Assembly (NCBI GenBank): GCA_900107365.1
Contig: FNPS01000001.1
Location: 682,001 to 746,000 of the forward strand
Origin: Flavobacterium aquidurense
GTDB lineage: Bacteria > Bacteroidota > Bacteroidia > Flavobacteriales > Flavobacteriaceae
Direction: 5' to 3'
DNA length: 64,000 nt
A model generated the notes under the pieces. The model had not been told where the DNA came from, searched no databases, and saw only the letters and a list, made by a program, of their open reading frames with translations. This document shows, in pieces, positions 45,693 through 55,483 of this stretch (position 1 is the stretch's first letter; the number at the start of each line of letters is the position of its first letter). The position numbers and the translations under genes were made by a program.

Positions 45693-46973
45693 ATGAAACT
45701 TTGGGAAAAAGGAATACCAACAGATAAACAAATTGAACATTTCACCGTTGGAAACGATCGTGAATTAGATTTAGTTTTGGCAAAATACGATGCTTTAGGT
45801 TCAATTGCACACGCTAAAATGCTGGGGCAAATTGGTTTATTAACTTTAGAAGAAACAACTTCTTTGGTTGATGCATTAAACGATATTATTGCTGATATCG
45901 TAGTTGGAAATTTCGAAATTGAAGACAGTTTTGAAGATGTGCATTCTAAAATCGAATATTTATTGACAGTAAAACTTGGCGATGCCGGAAAGAAAATCCA
46001 CACCGCGCGTTCACGTAACGATCAGGTTTTGGTTGATGTTCATTTGTATTTAAAAGATGAATTAAAAGCCATAAAAGAGCAGGTAAAAACATTATTCGAC
46101 TTGTTGATGGAATCAGCAGAGAAACACCAAAACGTTTTATTACCAGGTTATACGCATTTACAAATCGCTATGCCATCGTCATTCGGAATGTGGTTTTCTG
46201 CTTATGCCGAAAGTTTAATTGATGATGTAACAATGCTGAATGCAGCGTTGAAAATTGTGGATCAAAATCCACTAGGATCTGCTGCAGGTTACGGAAGTTC
46301 TTTTCCAATCAACAGAACATTTACAACTCAGGAGTTAGGTTTTGAAACCTTAAAATTTAATGCTGTTGCGGCACAAATGAGTCGTGGAAAAGCAGAAAAA
46401 ACAGTTGCTTTCGCTATGAGCAGTGTTGCAGCAACTTTATCAAAATTTGCAATGGATGTTTGTTTGTATATGAGTCAGAATTTTGATTTTATCAGTCTTC
46501 CGGCGCATCTTACAACAGGTTCAAGTATTATGCCGCACAAGAAAAACCCTGATGTTTTCGAATTAATCAGAGGGAAATGTAATAAGATTCAGGCGCTTCC
46601 ATACGAGATCACTTTAATCACGAATAATCTTCCAAGCGGTTATCACAGGGATTTACAACTTTTAAAAGAAGGCTTGTTTCCGGCACTTCAAAACTTAAAA
46701 GCATGTTTGGATATTGCGATTTTCTCTGTAAAAGATATTACCGTTAAAGACAATATTTTAAAAGATAAAAAATACGATTATTTGTTTACGGTTGATACTT
46801 TAAACGAAATGGTTGTGGCTGGAATGCCTTTTAGAGATGCTTACAAAGCCGTTGCAGAACAACTGGAAGCAGGAACTTATCAATCTCCAAAAGAAACAAA
46901 ACACACGCACGAAGGCAGTATCAATAATCTGTGTTTGGATGCCATTAAAGATAAAATGAAAGCTGCTTTTTAA
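45693..46973 (+). CDS. argH: Argininosuccinate lyase
   Basis: A 426-residue lyase giving arginine and fumarate. Motifs: EDVHSKIEYLL, HTARSRNDQVLVDVHLYL, PGYTHLQIAMPSSFGMW, GSSIMPHKKNPDVFELIRGK. Last gene of the operon, ending at a strong terminator. Confidence 0.96.
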   Translation: MKLWEKGIPTDKQIEHFTVGNDRELDLVLAKYDALGSIAHAKMLGQIGLLTLEETTSLVDALNDIIADIVVGNFEIEDSFEDVHSKIEYLLTVKLGDAGKKIHTARSRNDQVLVDVHLYLKDELKAIKEQVKTLFDLLMESAEKHQNVLLPGYTHLQIAMPSSFGMWFSAYAESLIDDVTMLNAALKIVDQNPLGSAAGYGSSFPINRTFTTQELGFETLKFNAVAAQMSRGKAEKTVAFAMSSVAATLSKFAMDVCLYMSQNFDFISLPAHLTTGSSIMPHKKNPDVFELIRGKCNKIQALPYEITLITNNLPSGYHRDLQLLKEGLFPALQNLKACLDIAIFSVKDITVKDNILKDKKYDYLFTVDTLNEMVVAGMPFRDAYKAVAEQLEAGTYQSPKETKHTHEGSINNLCLDAIKDKMKAAF

Positions 46974-46990
46974 AGTTGACTATTTCAAAA

Positions 46991-47030
46991 AAGAAAGCCG
47001 ATTTGTTTAAATGCAAATCGGCTTTCTTTT
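46991..47030. terminator. Bidirectional terminator between argH and pectate lyase
   Basis: AAGAAAGCCGATTTG / CAAATCGGCTTTCTT, perfect 15 bp, 8-base loop and T run; it lies 17 bases after the argH stop and faces the pectate lyase stop. Confidence 0.88.
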
Positions 47031-47045
47031 TATTAGCGTTGATTC

Positions 47046-48359
47046 TTAGTTTTTTATAAACTTGAAAGTTTTGATTCTCTTGTCAATTTGAATTTTACAG
47101 ATATAATTCCCTTTTGCTAAACTTCCCATATTTAATTCAATTTTTTCATCAGCAGTAATGTTTTTCGAATTGGAATATACTTTTGATCCATTTGCAGAAA
47201 ATATACTTATAAGTGCCGTTCCATTTTCTTTATTTGAAAACTGAACATATAACAAACTGTCTATAACAGTTGGGTAATATTTTAAATCTAAATTGTTTGC
47301 ATTTTCTGCAATTCCTAAATTACTACAAGAGGTAGAAATTACACCAGCAGCAGAAACCTGAAGCGTTGCTCCGGCACCACAGGATGTATTAGCAATGGAT
47401 CCTGCAACATCTGAAACAGGAAGAGTAGTGTAGGTATAGGCAGGTTTAGTAACGGCTTCGCCATAATCAGCTGAAGCTTTCAGGCAGTTTGAAAACACAA
47501 TTCCAACTGTTCCTCCGTCAGTACTAATATAATTTTTAAATGCTGTTCCTATTTTAGCAAAGTCAGTTCCTTCAACATAACAAGTCGAATTTTTATCACC
47601 ACCGCCCAAACCAATAGCCAGTGAGCTTGTCACAGAAGTATTGTAATAGCAATTCAGAATATGAAGTTCAGTATTGCGGCCACGTGGCATACGTTCTCTG
47701 CAGCCATCGGCCCAATAACAGTTTTTAAAAGTAATACTATAATGACCATCAGCTGGAAAATCACTTTTTCCTGAACCAACTAAATTGGTAAATCTATGAT
47801 CATCGGCACCACCGGAACCTCCCGCTTTAGGAGTTTTTAGATAGGTAAATTTACACCATGAAATGGTAACATTATCAGCAGCTCCTTTGTTATCAAAATT
47901 ACCGTCCATTCCATCCTGAAATTCACAATGATCAACCCAGATATTAGTTGCCTCTGAAGTAAGATTATCGTGACCATCAACATCATAAGCGCCCGGACCC
48001 TCAAATATTAGGTTTCGTATAATAATATTATTTGAACCTGGCTTTAAACTCAGGATTCCGGATCCGGCAGCAGTCTGATCTGTATTGACCAATCTTGCGC
48101 CAGGTAATCCAATAATAGTTTTATCATTGACTAGTACACTTGTATATGAAAATGCAATAGTTCCTGATACTAAAATAACCTGTGGAGTTGTTAATTTTAA
48201 TTTTGCTGTTAAATCAGTATAAGTAGAAACGGTTACAGGAGCTGTGTTTCCGCCTCCCGTAGCGGCAGCTCCATAGCCTTCTGGTGCCGTCATAAAATAA
48301 TTTTGTGCAGACAGGTTGGTTAAGCCCATTGCAAAAATAAATACAATTAGTTTTTTCAT
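47046..48359 (-). CDS. Secreted pectate lyase with type IX sorting tail
   Basis: A 437-residue polysaccharide lyase of the PL1 pectate lyase type. Signal peptide MKKLIVFIFAMGLTNLSAQ. The parallel beta-helix region holds IIIRNLIFEG, NIWVDHCEFQDGMDGNFD (calcium-binding area) and CRERMPRGRN with catalytic-type Arg. The C-terminal ~80 residues (YYPTVIDSLLYV to FKFIKN) are a type IX secretion sorting domain, so the enzyme should be secreted or bound to the surface. A LacI-type operator lies upstream. Confidence 0.9.
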   Translation of the reverse strand: MKKLIVFIFAMGLTNLSAQNYFMTAPEGYGAAATGGGNTAPVTVSTYTDLTAKLKLTTPQVILVSGTIAFSYTSVLVNDKTIIGLPGARLVNTDQTAAGSGILSLKPGSNNIIIRNLIFEGPGAYDVDGHDNLTSEATNIWVDHCEFQDGMDGNFDNKGAADNVTISWCKFTYLKTPKAGGSGGADDHRFTNLVGSGKSDFPADGHYSITFKNCYWADGCRERMPRGRNTELHILNCYYNTSVTSSLAIGLGGGDKNSTCYVEGTDFAKIGTAFKNYISTDGGTVGIVFSNCLKASADYGEAVTKPAYTYTTLPVSDVAGSIANTSCGAGATLQVSAAGVISTSCSNLGIAENANNLDLKYYPTVIDSLLYVQFSNKENGTALISIFSANGSKVYSNSKNITADEKIELNMGSLAKGNYICKIQIDKRIKTFKFIKN

Positions 48360-48401
48360 TTTAAGTAAATGTTTGGTTTCTCATAAAGTAAAGCGGTTTA
48401 A

Positions 48402-48415
48402 TGTAATCGATTACA
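48402..48415. promoter_or_regulatory. LacI-type operator upstream of pectate lyase
   Basis: TGTAATCGATTACA is a perfect 14-base palindrome with the central CG typical of LacI/GalR-family operators, 43 bases upstream of the pectate lyase start. It suggests control by a LacI-type sugar regulator encoded elsewhere. Confidence 0.6.
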
Positions 48416-48583
48416 CGAATGTAATAATAAAAATGAAACAGTATGTTTTTTTTGTAAAATATTATACTTTCTAATTTTTAAATTCTATAAAATCAAGTAA
48501 AACAGGAAAGATTTTGTTTACAAAAAAAAGCTTGATTGAAGCAAAAAAGACTATTTTTGATTTGCTATTTATAAAACCAAAAC

Positions 48584-49585
48584 ATGAATAAATTTGATGA
48601 CCAGGCGACGCAAGCGCTGCTGGATAAGAGTTTAATTACTGAGAATCAATATCAGGAAATTACGGCTTATCGAAATCTGAATATTTTCTCATTAAATGCA
48701 GAACTGAAACTTTTCCTGTATTTATCCGTTTTACTTTTTACTTCCGGAATTGGAATTTTGATTTATAAAAATATCGACAGTATTGGTCATATTGCCATTC
48801 TTTCGATATTGCTTATTGTTATCGCAGTTTGTTTTTATTACTGCTTTAAAAACTCAAAAGGATTTCAGAGAACAGAAACTGCTTTTGAGAATCCAATTTT
48901 AGAATATTTAGTTTTAGCGGCCAATATTCTGACTTGCATTTTTATTGGTTATCTGCAATTCCAGTATAAACCTTTTGGGACGCATTATGATCTGGCAACT
49001 TTAATTCCAACAATAGTTAGTTTCTTTTGTGCCTATTATTTTGATAATAAAAGTGTTTTAACTATTGCTATTACTGGTTTAGCAGCTTATATCGGACTTT
49101 CGGTGACGCCACAGGATTTATTGCATAATGATTTTTATGCCAATCCAAACCTGAGTTATTCAGCCATTATTTTGGGCGGTTTACTTATTTTGTATACCAT
49201 TTATAGTTCAAAAATAAATCTCAAAACGCATTTTAATATCATCTATCTAACTTTTGCTTTGCATTTAATAAGTATTGCATCTATAAGTAATCTTGTAGGC
49301 GATAACAGCGATGGTGGTATTTGGATGCTTTTTGGATTAGTTTTATTAGCTTCATCGTATTATTTTTATAAGGTGAGCCATAAAATTAAGGCAATGTCAC
49401 TATATGTTTTTATGATTGTTTACGCTTATATTGGTTTGAATATATTTTTATTCCGAATTTTTGATACTATTGATTCCTCAGATATCTGGAGATTGTTTGT
49501 TTTTCTTCTGCCTATCTATTTTATTGGTTCAATAGTATTATTTATTAAATTGATTAAAAACTTCCATAAAGAAATAACCGAATGA
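48584..49585 (+). CDS. DUF2157-like polytopic membrane protein
   Basis: A 333-residue protein with a ~35-residue soluble N-terminus (DDQATQALLDKSLITENQYQEI), then about nine hydrophobic helices. The pattern fits DUF2157-type membrane proteins of unknown function. Its stop overlaps the next start by 4 bases, so the two form a unit. Confidence 0.75.
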   Translation: MNKFDDQATQALLDKSLITENQYQEITAYRNLNIFSLNAELKLFLYLSVLLFTSGIGILIYKNIDSIGHIAILSILLIVIAVCFYYCFKNSKGFQRTETAFENPILEYLVLAANILTCIFIGYLQFQYKPFGTHYDLATLIPTIVSFFCAYYFDNKSVLTIAITGLAAYIGLSVTPQDLLHNDFYANPNLSYSAIILGGLLILYTIYSSKINLKTHFNIIYLTFALHLISIASISNLVGDNSDGGIWMLFGLVLLASSYYFYKVSHKIKAMSLYVFMIVYAYIGLNIFLFRIFDTIDSSDIWRLFVFLLPIYFIGSIVLFIKLIKNFHKEITE

Positions 49586-50748
49586 TAGCGCACGATAAAC
49601 AATTACTGAACGATTTGGCATTGTTGGAAGAAGCGAATTCTTTGCAAAATGCTGGTTTTATTAGTAAAGAACAAAGAGATTTAATAAAAAAAGAGTTGCC
49701 AGATTTTCATACTCAAAAGAATATTCTGGTTCGTTTGGGATTCTTTTTATTAGGATCATTTTTGTACGCATCAATTTGCGGAGCGATTTCTTTAATTGGA
49801 ATGTTTGGTGATACGTTATACTTCAAAATCTGTTGTTATATTTTTGCAGGAATTGGTTTTGCAGGAGCAGAAATTCTAGCCAATCAAAAATATTATAAAC
49901 ATGGTTTAGATGATGCCTTTAGTTTAGGAACCATTTTAAATATTGGTTTAGCTATCGGAATTTCAACTGATGGATACGAATTGATTATTGTTATTTTTAT
50001 GGCAATTGCAGCGTTTGTAATCTACAAACGATATTTGCATTTGCCATCTTTATTGGCTTTTTGTTTGGCAAGTTCAGCAGTTTTATTTTACGGACTATTT
50101 GAATTTGGTCCAATCGGAAAAACTATTTTGCCTTTTGTTGCAATGTTTGTTTCTGCAGGATTTTATTTTTTTACTAAAAAATCAATTGCTAATCGTACAG
50201 AAAGTTATTATTACAAAGGCCTTTTGTTAGCCAATAGTTTCTGTTTAGTTCTTTTCTATCTTTCATGCAATTATTTGGTTGTGAGAGAACTTTCTGTAAT
50301 GCTTTTAGGAAATGAAATTCTTCCGGGAACCGATATTCCTTTTGCTTATTTCTTTTATGCTTTTACACTAATTGTTCCAATTGTTTATTTGGTACAAGCT
50401 TTAAAGACAAAGGACAGAATAATGCTTTGGATCAGCTTTTTAGCCATTGGTTTTTCAATTTACACCATCCGATTCTATTATTCTGTTTTGCCAATTGAAG
50501 TTGCCTTAACGCTTGGTGGGTTAGTGTTATTTGCAATAGCTTATTTCTCTATAAAGAAATTAAAAGAGAAGGAAAGTGGATTGACTTTTAAACCGGACAG
50601 AATCAATAATTCAAATGCAATTTTAAATGCTGAAGCCCTAATTGTAGCCTCGGCTTTTGGAATGAAACCAGCAGTAAAACCACAAGATTCCCCAATGGAA
50701 TTTGGAGGTGGAGGTTTTAGCGGCGGAGGTTCAGAAGGAAATTTTTAG
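49582..50748 (+). CDS. Second DUF2157-like membrane protein with Gly-rich tail
   Basis: A 388-residue protein with the same layout: a soluble start (LLEEANSLQNAGFISKEQRDLI), ten or so hydrophobic helices and a C-terminal FGGGGFSGGGSEGNF tail. It appears to be a diverged partner of the upstream gene, perhaps by duplication. Function unknown; a paired membrane complex is possible. Confidence 0.75.
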   Translation: MIAHDKQLLNDLALLEEANSLQNAGFISKEQRDLIKKELPDFHTQKNILVRLGFFLLGSFLYASICGAISLIGMFGDTLYFKICCYIFAGIGFAGAEILANQKYYKHGLDDAFSLGTILNIGLAIGISTDGYELIIVIFMAIAAFVIYKRYLHLPSLLAFCLASSAVLFYGLFEFGPIGKTILPFVAMFVSAGFYFFTKKSIANRTESYYYKGLLLANSFCLVLFYLSCNYLVVRELSVMLLGNEILPGTDIPFAYFFYAFTLIVPIVYLVQALKTKDRIMLWISFLAIGFSIYTIRFYYSVLPIEVALTLGGLVLFAIAYFSIKKLKEKESGLTFKPDRINNSNAILNAEALIVASAFGMKPAVKPQDSPMEFGGGGFSGGGSEGNF

Positions 50749-50761
50749 AGTTGTGAAATGA

Positions 50762-50834
50762 TTTTTGTAAAATGTAAAATGTGAATTGTGAGAAATATAA
50801 CATCTCACAATTCACATTTTACATTTTACATTTT
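50762..50834. repeat. 32-bp perfect inverted repeat
   Basis: 50762-50793 pairs without mismatch with 50803-50834 across a 9-base loop. The arms are built from GTAAAATGTAAAATGTGAATTGTGAG words, lie between convergent genes, and start and end in T and A runs. They may act as a bidirectional terminator. Confidence 0.9.
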
Positions 50835-50842
50835 ACAAAAAA

Positions 50843-51232
50843 CTAAACTTTACTTTTCAATGCCTCAGCATCAATATCGCTATGCGAAACATCATAAACA
50901 GCTTTGCCATTTTTAATCAAGATAAGCTGTGGTGATTCATGATAAACACCAAATTTATTGGCAATTTCATTTGAAACGTCACGATGTTCGATTAAATCTA
51001 AAAAGAAAGCATCAACCGTTTCGTCTAAATCATAATCTCTTTCGAATTGTTTTAAGGCAAAACGACTTATACTGCATCTGGTGCTATGCTTAAAAATTAC
51101 GATAGGCTTAACATTAGACATGTTCTCTATATCATTTAACTGTGCTAAATTTGTAAGAGGAATCCAGTTTACATTTCTTTTTTGTGACTCAGGATTGTCT
51201 GAATTTCCGAAGATAGAATTTAAAAAACTCAT
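50843..51232 (-). CDS. ytxJ: YtxJ-family (bacillithiol system) thioredoxin-like protein
   Basis: A 129-residue thioredoxin-fold protein. VIFKHSTRCSISRFALKQFE holds the active-site Cys (the CxxS form of YtxJ), then DLIEHRDVSNEIANKFGVYHESPQLILI with the cis-Pro loop. YtxJ is thought to act as a monothiol bacilliredoxin. I chose the ATG at 51232 (MSFLNSIFG); an ATG at 51262 adds ten residues. Confidence 0.87.
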   Translation of the reverse strand: MSFLNSIFGNSDNPESQKRNVNWIPLTNLAQLNDIENMSNVKPIVIFKHSTRCSISRFALKQFERDYDLDETVDAFFLDLIEHRDVSNEIANKFGVYHESPQLILIKNGKAVYDVSHSDIDAEALKSKV

Positions 51233-51439
51233 ATTTTGACTGTGTTTATGACTTTTTGACATTTAAAATTAGGTAAAAACCAGTTTTAAATGTCAATTTG
51301 TCTGTATTTTTAGAATGGAATATAATTTGAAAGTTCATTAGCAAAATTACACCATTTAAAATTAAAAAGTGGATTCAATAAATTCGAATTTTAATGGTAT
51401 CGATTATTAAAATAAAAATCAAACCTAAATATTAGATAT

Positions 51440-54043
51440 ATGAACATAAATAAATTTACAACTAAATCGCAGGAAGCCATTCAGCTTTCACAGCAATTGG
51501 CACAACGATACGGACAACAACAAATAGAAAACGAACACATTTTTAAAGCCATTTTTGAGGTTGATGAAAATGTAGCACCGTTTATTTTGAAAAAACTGAA
51601 TGTAAATGTGCCGTTGTTTTTACAAATATTAGATTCAACTATTCAAAGCTTTCCAAAGGTTTCCGGAGGCGATATTATGCTTTCCAGAGATGCGAATAAA
51701 GCGTTGAATGAAGCAGAAATCATTGCACAAAAAATGAACGACGAATACGTTTCGATCGAGCATTTAATTTTGGCTATTTTCGACTCAAAAAGCAAAGTGG
51801 CTCAAATTTTAAAGGATCAGGGCGTTACCGGAAAAGCTTTAAAAGCAACAATTGAAGAACTTAGAAAAGGGGAGAGAGTAACCTCGGCATCAGCAGAGGA
51901 AACATATAATGCCCTAAATAAATACGCTAAAAACTTAAACGAATTAGCGCGTGAGGGAAAACTGGATCCGGTTATCGGGCGCGATGAAGAAATTCGTCGT
52001 GTATTGCAAATTTTGACCAGAAGAACCAAAAACAACCCAATGTTGGTTGGTGAACCAGGAGTTGGTAAAACTGCTATTGCAGAAGGTCTAGCACACAGAA
52101 TTGTTGATGGCGACGTGCCTGAAAACTTAAAAGATAAAATAGTTTTCTCTTTAGATATGGGAGCATTGATTGCCGGTGCAAAGTACAAAGGAGAATTTGA
52201 AGAAAGATTAAAATCGGTAGTAAAAGAAGTTACCGCTGCCGAAGGTGATATTGTTTTATTTATTGATGAGATTCATACCCTTGTTGGTGCAGGTGGAGGA
52301 GAAGGTGCTATGGATGCAGCTAATATCCTGAAACCAGCCTTGGCTCGTGGAGAATTAAGAGCGATTGGAGCAACAACTTTAGACGAGTATCAAAAATATT
52401 TTGAAAAAGATAAAGCTTTAGAACGTCGTTTTCAAAAGGTTTTAGTAGATGAACCGGATACCGAAAGTGCGATCTCGATTTTGCGTGGAATCAAAGAAAA
52501 ATACGAAACACATCATAAAGTTCAAATTAAAGATGAAGCAATTATTGCTGCTGTTGAACTTTCGCAACGTTATATTACGAATCGTTTTCTACCGGATAAA
52601 GCCATTGATTTAATGGACGAAGCGGCTTCTAAATTGCGTATGGAAATCAATTCAAAACCAGAAGAATTGGATGTTTTGGATCGTAAAATCATGCAATTAG
52701 AAATTGAGATTGAAGCTATTAAACGTGAAAAAGAAGAGAATAAACTCAAGCTTTTGCGTATGGATTTGGCCAATTTGAAAGAAGAGCGAAATGAAATTTA
52801 TGCAAAATGGAAATCGGAGAAAGACGTTGTGGACGGAATCCAGTCCGTAAAACAAGAAATTGAAGATTTTAAATATGAAGCAGAGCGTGCAGAACGCGAT
52901 GGTGATTACGGAAAAGTAGCTGAAATTCGTTACGGAAAAATTAAGGAAGCGCAGGAACGTCTGGATGTTTTATTGAAACAATTGCAGGAATACCAATCAG
53001 GTAACTCTTTAATAAAAGAAGAAGTTACACGTGAAGATATCGCCGAAGTTGTTGCAAAATGGACCGGAATTCCGGTAATGAAAATGCTTCAGACAGAAAG
53101 AGAGAAACTGCTTCACCTGGAAGAAGAATTACACAGAAGAGTAGTAGGTCAGGAAGAAGCGATCGAAGCTGTGAGTGATGCCGTACGCAGAAGCCGCGCA
53201 GGTTTACAGGATATGAAAAAACCTGTTGGAACATTCTTATTTTTAGGAACAACAGGAGTGGGTAAAACAGAGTTGGCAAAAGCTTTGGCCGAATATCTTT
53301 TTGATGACGAAAATGCCATGACGCGTATCGATATGAGTGAGTATCAGGAGCGCCACAGTGTGAGCCGTTTAGTTGGTGCGCCTCCGGGATATGTCGGCTA
53401 TGATGAAGGTGGACAATTGACAGAAGCCGTTCGTAGAAAACCTTATTCTGTGATTTTGTTAGATGAGATCGAAAAAGCGCATCCCGACACTTTCAATATT
53501 TTATTGCAGGTTTTAGATGAAGGACGTTTGACAGATAATAAGGGTCGTTTGGCTGATTTCAAAAACACCATTATCATCATGACATCCAATATGGGAAGTC
53601 AGATTATACAGGAGAAATTTGAGAATTTAAAAGGAAGTATCGATTCTGCAACCGAAGCTGCCAAAGTGGAAGTTTTAGGATTATTAAAACAAACTGTTCG
53701 TCCGGAATTTATAAATCGTATTGACGAAATCGTAATGTTTACGCCACTAACGGTTGATAATATCTCCAGAATTGTGAGCTTACAATTGAAAAGCGTTAGC
53801 AAAATGCTGGCTTTACAAGGTATTACAATGGATGCAACGCCCGAAGGAATCAAATATCTTTCAGATAAAGGTTATGATCCTGAATTTGGTGCAAGACCAG
53901 TAAAACGCGTAATTCAAAGAGAAGTTTTAAATCAATTGTCAAAAGAAATTCTGGCAGGAAATATTACAACAGACAGTATTATTTTAATAGATGCTTTCGA
54001 CGGAAAATTGGTTTTCAGAAACCAAACACACCCAGTCGCATAA
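51440..54043 (+). CDS. clpB: Chaperone ClpB
   Basis: An 867-residue AAA+ disaggregase. The N-domain has two repeats (1-145). Nucleotide-binding domain 1 has Walker A GEPGVGKT at 204-211. The coiled-coil middle domain runs from about 410 to 520. Domain 2 has [19 protein letters not shown] and the arginine-finger region [14 protein letters not shown]. It resolubilises aggregates with DnaK. The leftward frames inside it are shadows. A terminator follows. Confidence 0.97.
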   Translation: MNINKFTTKSQEAIQLSQQLAQRYGQQQIENEHIFKAIFEVDENVAPFILKKLNVNVPLFLQILDSTIQSFPKVSGGDIMLSRDANKALNEAEIIAQKMNDEYVSIEHLILAIFDSKSKVAQILKDQGVTGKALKATIEELRKGERVTSASAEETYNALNKYAKNLNELAREGKLDPVIGRDEEIRRVLQILTRRTKNNPMLVGEPGVGKTAIAEGLAHRIVDGDVPENLKDKIVFSLDMGALIAGAKYKGEFEERLKSVVKEVTAAEGDIVLFIDEIHTLVGAGGGEGAMDAANILKPALARGELRAIGATTLDEYQKYFEKDKALERRFQKVLVDEPDTESAISILRGIKEKYETHHKVQIKDEAIIAAVELSQRYITNRFLPDKAIDLMDEAASKLRMEINSKPEELDVLDRKIMQLEIEIEAIKREKEENKLKLLRMDLANLKEERNEIYAKWKSEKDVVDGIQSVKQEIEDFKYEAERAERDGDYGKVAEIRYGKIKEAQERLDVLLKQLQEYQSGNSLIKEEVTREDIAEVVAKWTGIPVMKMLQTEREKLLHLEEELHRRVVGQEEAIEAVSDAVRRSRAGLQDMKKPVGTFLFLGTTGVGKTELAKALAEYLFDDENAMTRIDMSEYQERHSVSRLVGAPPGYVGYDEGGQLTEAVRRKPYSVILLDEIEKAHPDTFNILLQVLDEGRLTDNKGRLADFKNTIIIMTSNMGSQIIQEKFENLKGSIDSATEAAKVEVLGLLKQTVRPEFINRIDEIVMFTPLTVDNISRIVSLQLKSVSKMLALQGITMDATPEGIKYLSDKGYDPEFGARPVKRVIQREVLNQLSKEILAGNITTDSIILIDAFDGKLVFRNQTHPVA

Positions 54044-54064
54044 CTTAAAAAATATTTTTTTTTT

Positions 54065-54096
54065 AAAACACCAGTTTAAAGCTGGTGTTTTTTTTT
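54065..54096 (+). terminator. Terminator after clpB
   Basis: AAACACCAG / CTGGTGTTT stem and T run. The same stem word recurs after the DUF808 gene at 55343. Confidence 0.85.
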
Positions 54097-54230
54097 GAAT
54101 ACAAGTAAAACCGTGAATCATGAAACTTTTTTTGAAAGTCCTATAAAATAATTTACTAATTAAATGCTCAATTTTATGATACTATAAAAATCATTATATT
54201 TAATCAAATAAATAACTAAAAACCAATATT

Positions 54231-54350
54231 ATGAATAACATTTTTAGAGGATTGATCGCGGGTTACGGAGCAAAAAAATTAGGCGGAGGGTGCTTTGGTA
54301 CTATCTTAGTTTTTATAATTATTTGGGTGCTTTTAGGACAATGCCACTAA
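54231..54350 (+). CDS. 39-residue small membrane protein
   Basis: ATG to TAA encodes 39 residues: MNNIFRGLIAGYGAKKLGGG, one hydrophobic helix (TILVFIIIWVLLG), and a Cys-His end. The helix and a positive N-terminal half are typical of real small membrane proteins. It lies between the clpB terminator and the DUF808 gene, 80 bases before the latter, in the same direction. Function unknown. Confidence 0.6.
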   Translation: MNNIFRGLIAGYGAKKLGGGCFGTILVFIIIWVLLGQCH

Positions 54351-54430
54351 TTTTTTAGAGGAAAATTGAATCAAAAGTAGTAGATTCGCACTACACAATT
54401 AAGTAGAATCACAAAATAAAAACAAGTATA

Positions 54431-55321
54431 ATGGCATCAGGGTTTTTCGTACTATTAGACGATATTGCAGCAATTATGGACGATGTTGCCGTAATGAGTA
54501 AAGTTGCAGCAAAAAAAACTGCAGGTATTTTGGGTGACGATTTAGCTGTTAATGCCGAAAAAGCTTCCGGATTTGCCTCTTCAAGAGAACTTCCGGTATT
54601 ATGGGCGATCAGTAAAGGTTCGCTTCTTAATAAAATCATCATTCTGCCAATCGCCTTTTTGTTGAGCGCTTTTTTTCCAGTTGCTATTATTGTAGTCTTA
54701 GTTTTGGGTGGGTTATTTTTAGCGTACGAAGGAGCCGAAAAAATATACGAATTTATAGTTCCTCATTCGCATGAAGAATCAGAAGGAATAACCGAAGAAA
54801 ACTTCACTGAAGAAGAAATTCTGGCAATGGAAAAAGGAAAGATAAAGTCGGCAATTGTAACCGATTTTATTCTCTCTGTCGAAATTGTAATTATTGCACT
54901 AGGAACAGTTATAGGCCAACCTATCACGCAACAAATCATAGTAGTTTCTATTATTGCAGTCATTGCAACAATTGGTGTTTACGGAATTGTAGCATTAATC
55001 GTTCGCATGGACGAAGCAGGTTACAAGCTTATTAAATTCGGTAAAAAAGAAAAAAGTATATCAAAATTTATTGGTAATATATTAGTAAAGGCTCTTCCGC
55101 TAGTTATAAAGGCGTTAACCGTAATTGGTACAATTGCATTATTATTAGTTGCCGGAGGTATTTTCGTGCATTATATTCCATTTTTTCATCATCTATCACC
55201 TAAAATTAATCTCCCTGATATTATAAAAGAATTTGTAGTAGGCTTAGCATTGGGGCTTGTAGTTTTAGTAATTGTAAATTTGATAAAAAAAATACTTCCT
55301 AAAAAACCTACTGCAGTATAA
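54431..55321 (+). CDS. DUF808 family membrane protein (YedI-like)
   Basis: A 296-residue protein with the family start GFFVLLDDIAAIMDDVAVMSKVAAKKTAGILGDDLAVNA and about six membrane helices. Function unknown in the family. A terminator follows. Confidence 0.9.
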   Translation: MASGFFVLLDDIAAIMDDVAVMSKVAAKKTAGILGDDLAVNAEKASGFASSRELPVLWAISKGSLLNKIIILPIAFLLSAFFPVAIIVVLVLGGLFLAYEGAEKIYEFIVPHSHEESEGITEENFTEEEILAMEKGKIKSAIVTDFILSVEIVIIALGTVIGQPITQQIIVVSIIAVIATIGVYGIVALIVRMDEAGYKLIKFGKKEKSISKFIGNILVKALPLVIKALTVIGTIALLLVAGGIFVHYIPFFHHLSPKINLPDIIKEFVVGLALGLVVLVIVNLIKKILPKKPTAV

Positions 55322-55342
55322 TCTAATTAATAAAAGATATTT

Positions 55343-55381
55343 AAACACCAGTCGAAAGGCTGGTGTTTTTTTTTTTTTTTT
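55343..55381 (+). terminator. Terminator after the DUF808 gene
   Basis: AAACACCAG / CTGGTGTTT stem with an 8-base loop and a long T run; the stem matches that after clpB. Confidence 0.87.
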
Positions 55382-55410
55382 GAAGCACAATAATCTTTTT
55401 CAAAAGACGA

Positions 55411-55483
55411 CCTGTCCCGCTTTCGCCTTTATCTTTTATGGCAAACCCTGCCATAAAAGGATAACGGCTCTATCGGGGCTAAG
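55411..55483 (-). repeat. Dispersed structured repeat, copy 2 (inverted)
   Basis: On the minus strand it reads TTAGCCCCGATAGAGCCG..., then a hairpin ATCCTTTTATGGCA / TGCCATAAAAGAT, then AAAGGCGAAAGCGGGACAGG. The start and end words match the tract at 20391-20466 on the plus strand. The two likely belong to one dispersed family. Confidence 0.6.

Noticed and set aside
51817..53853. Leftward frames inside clpB
   Set aside because: They are shadows of the strong rightward clpB reading frame, with poor composition.
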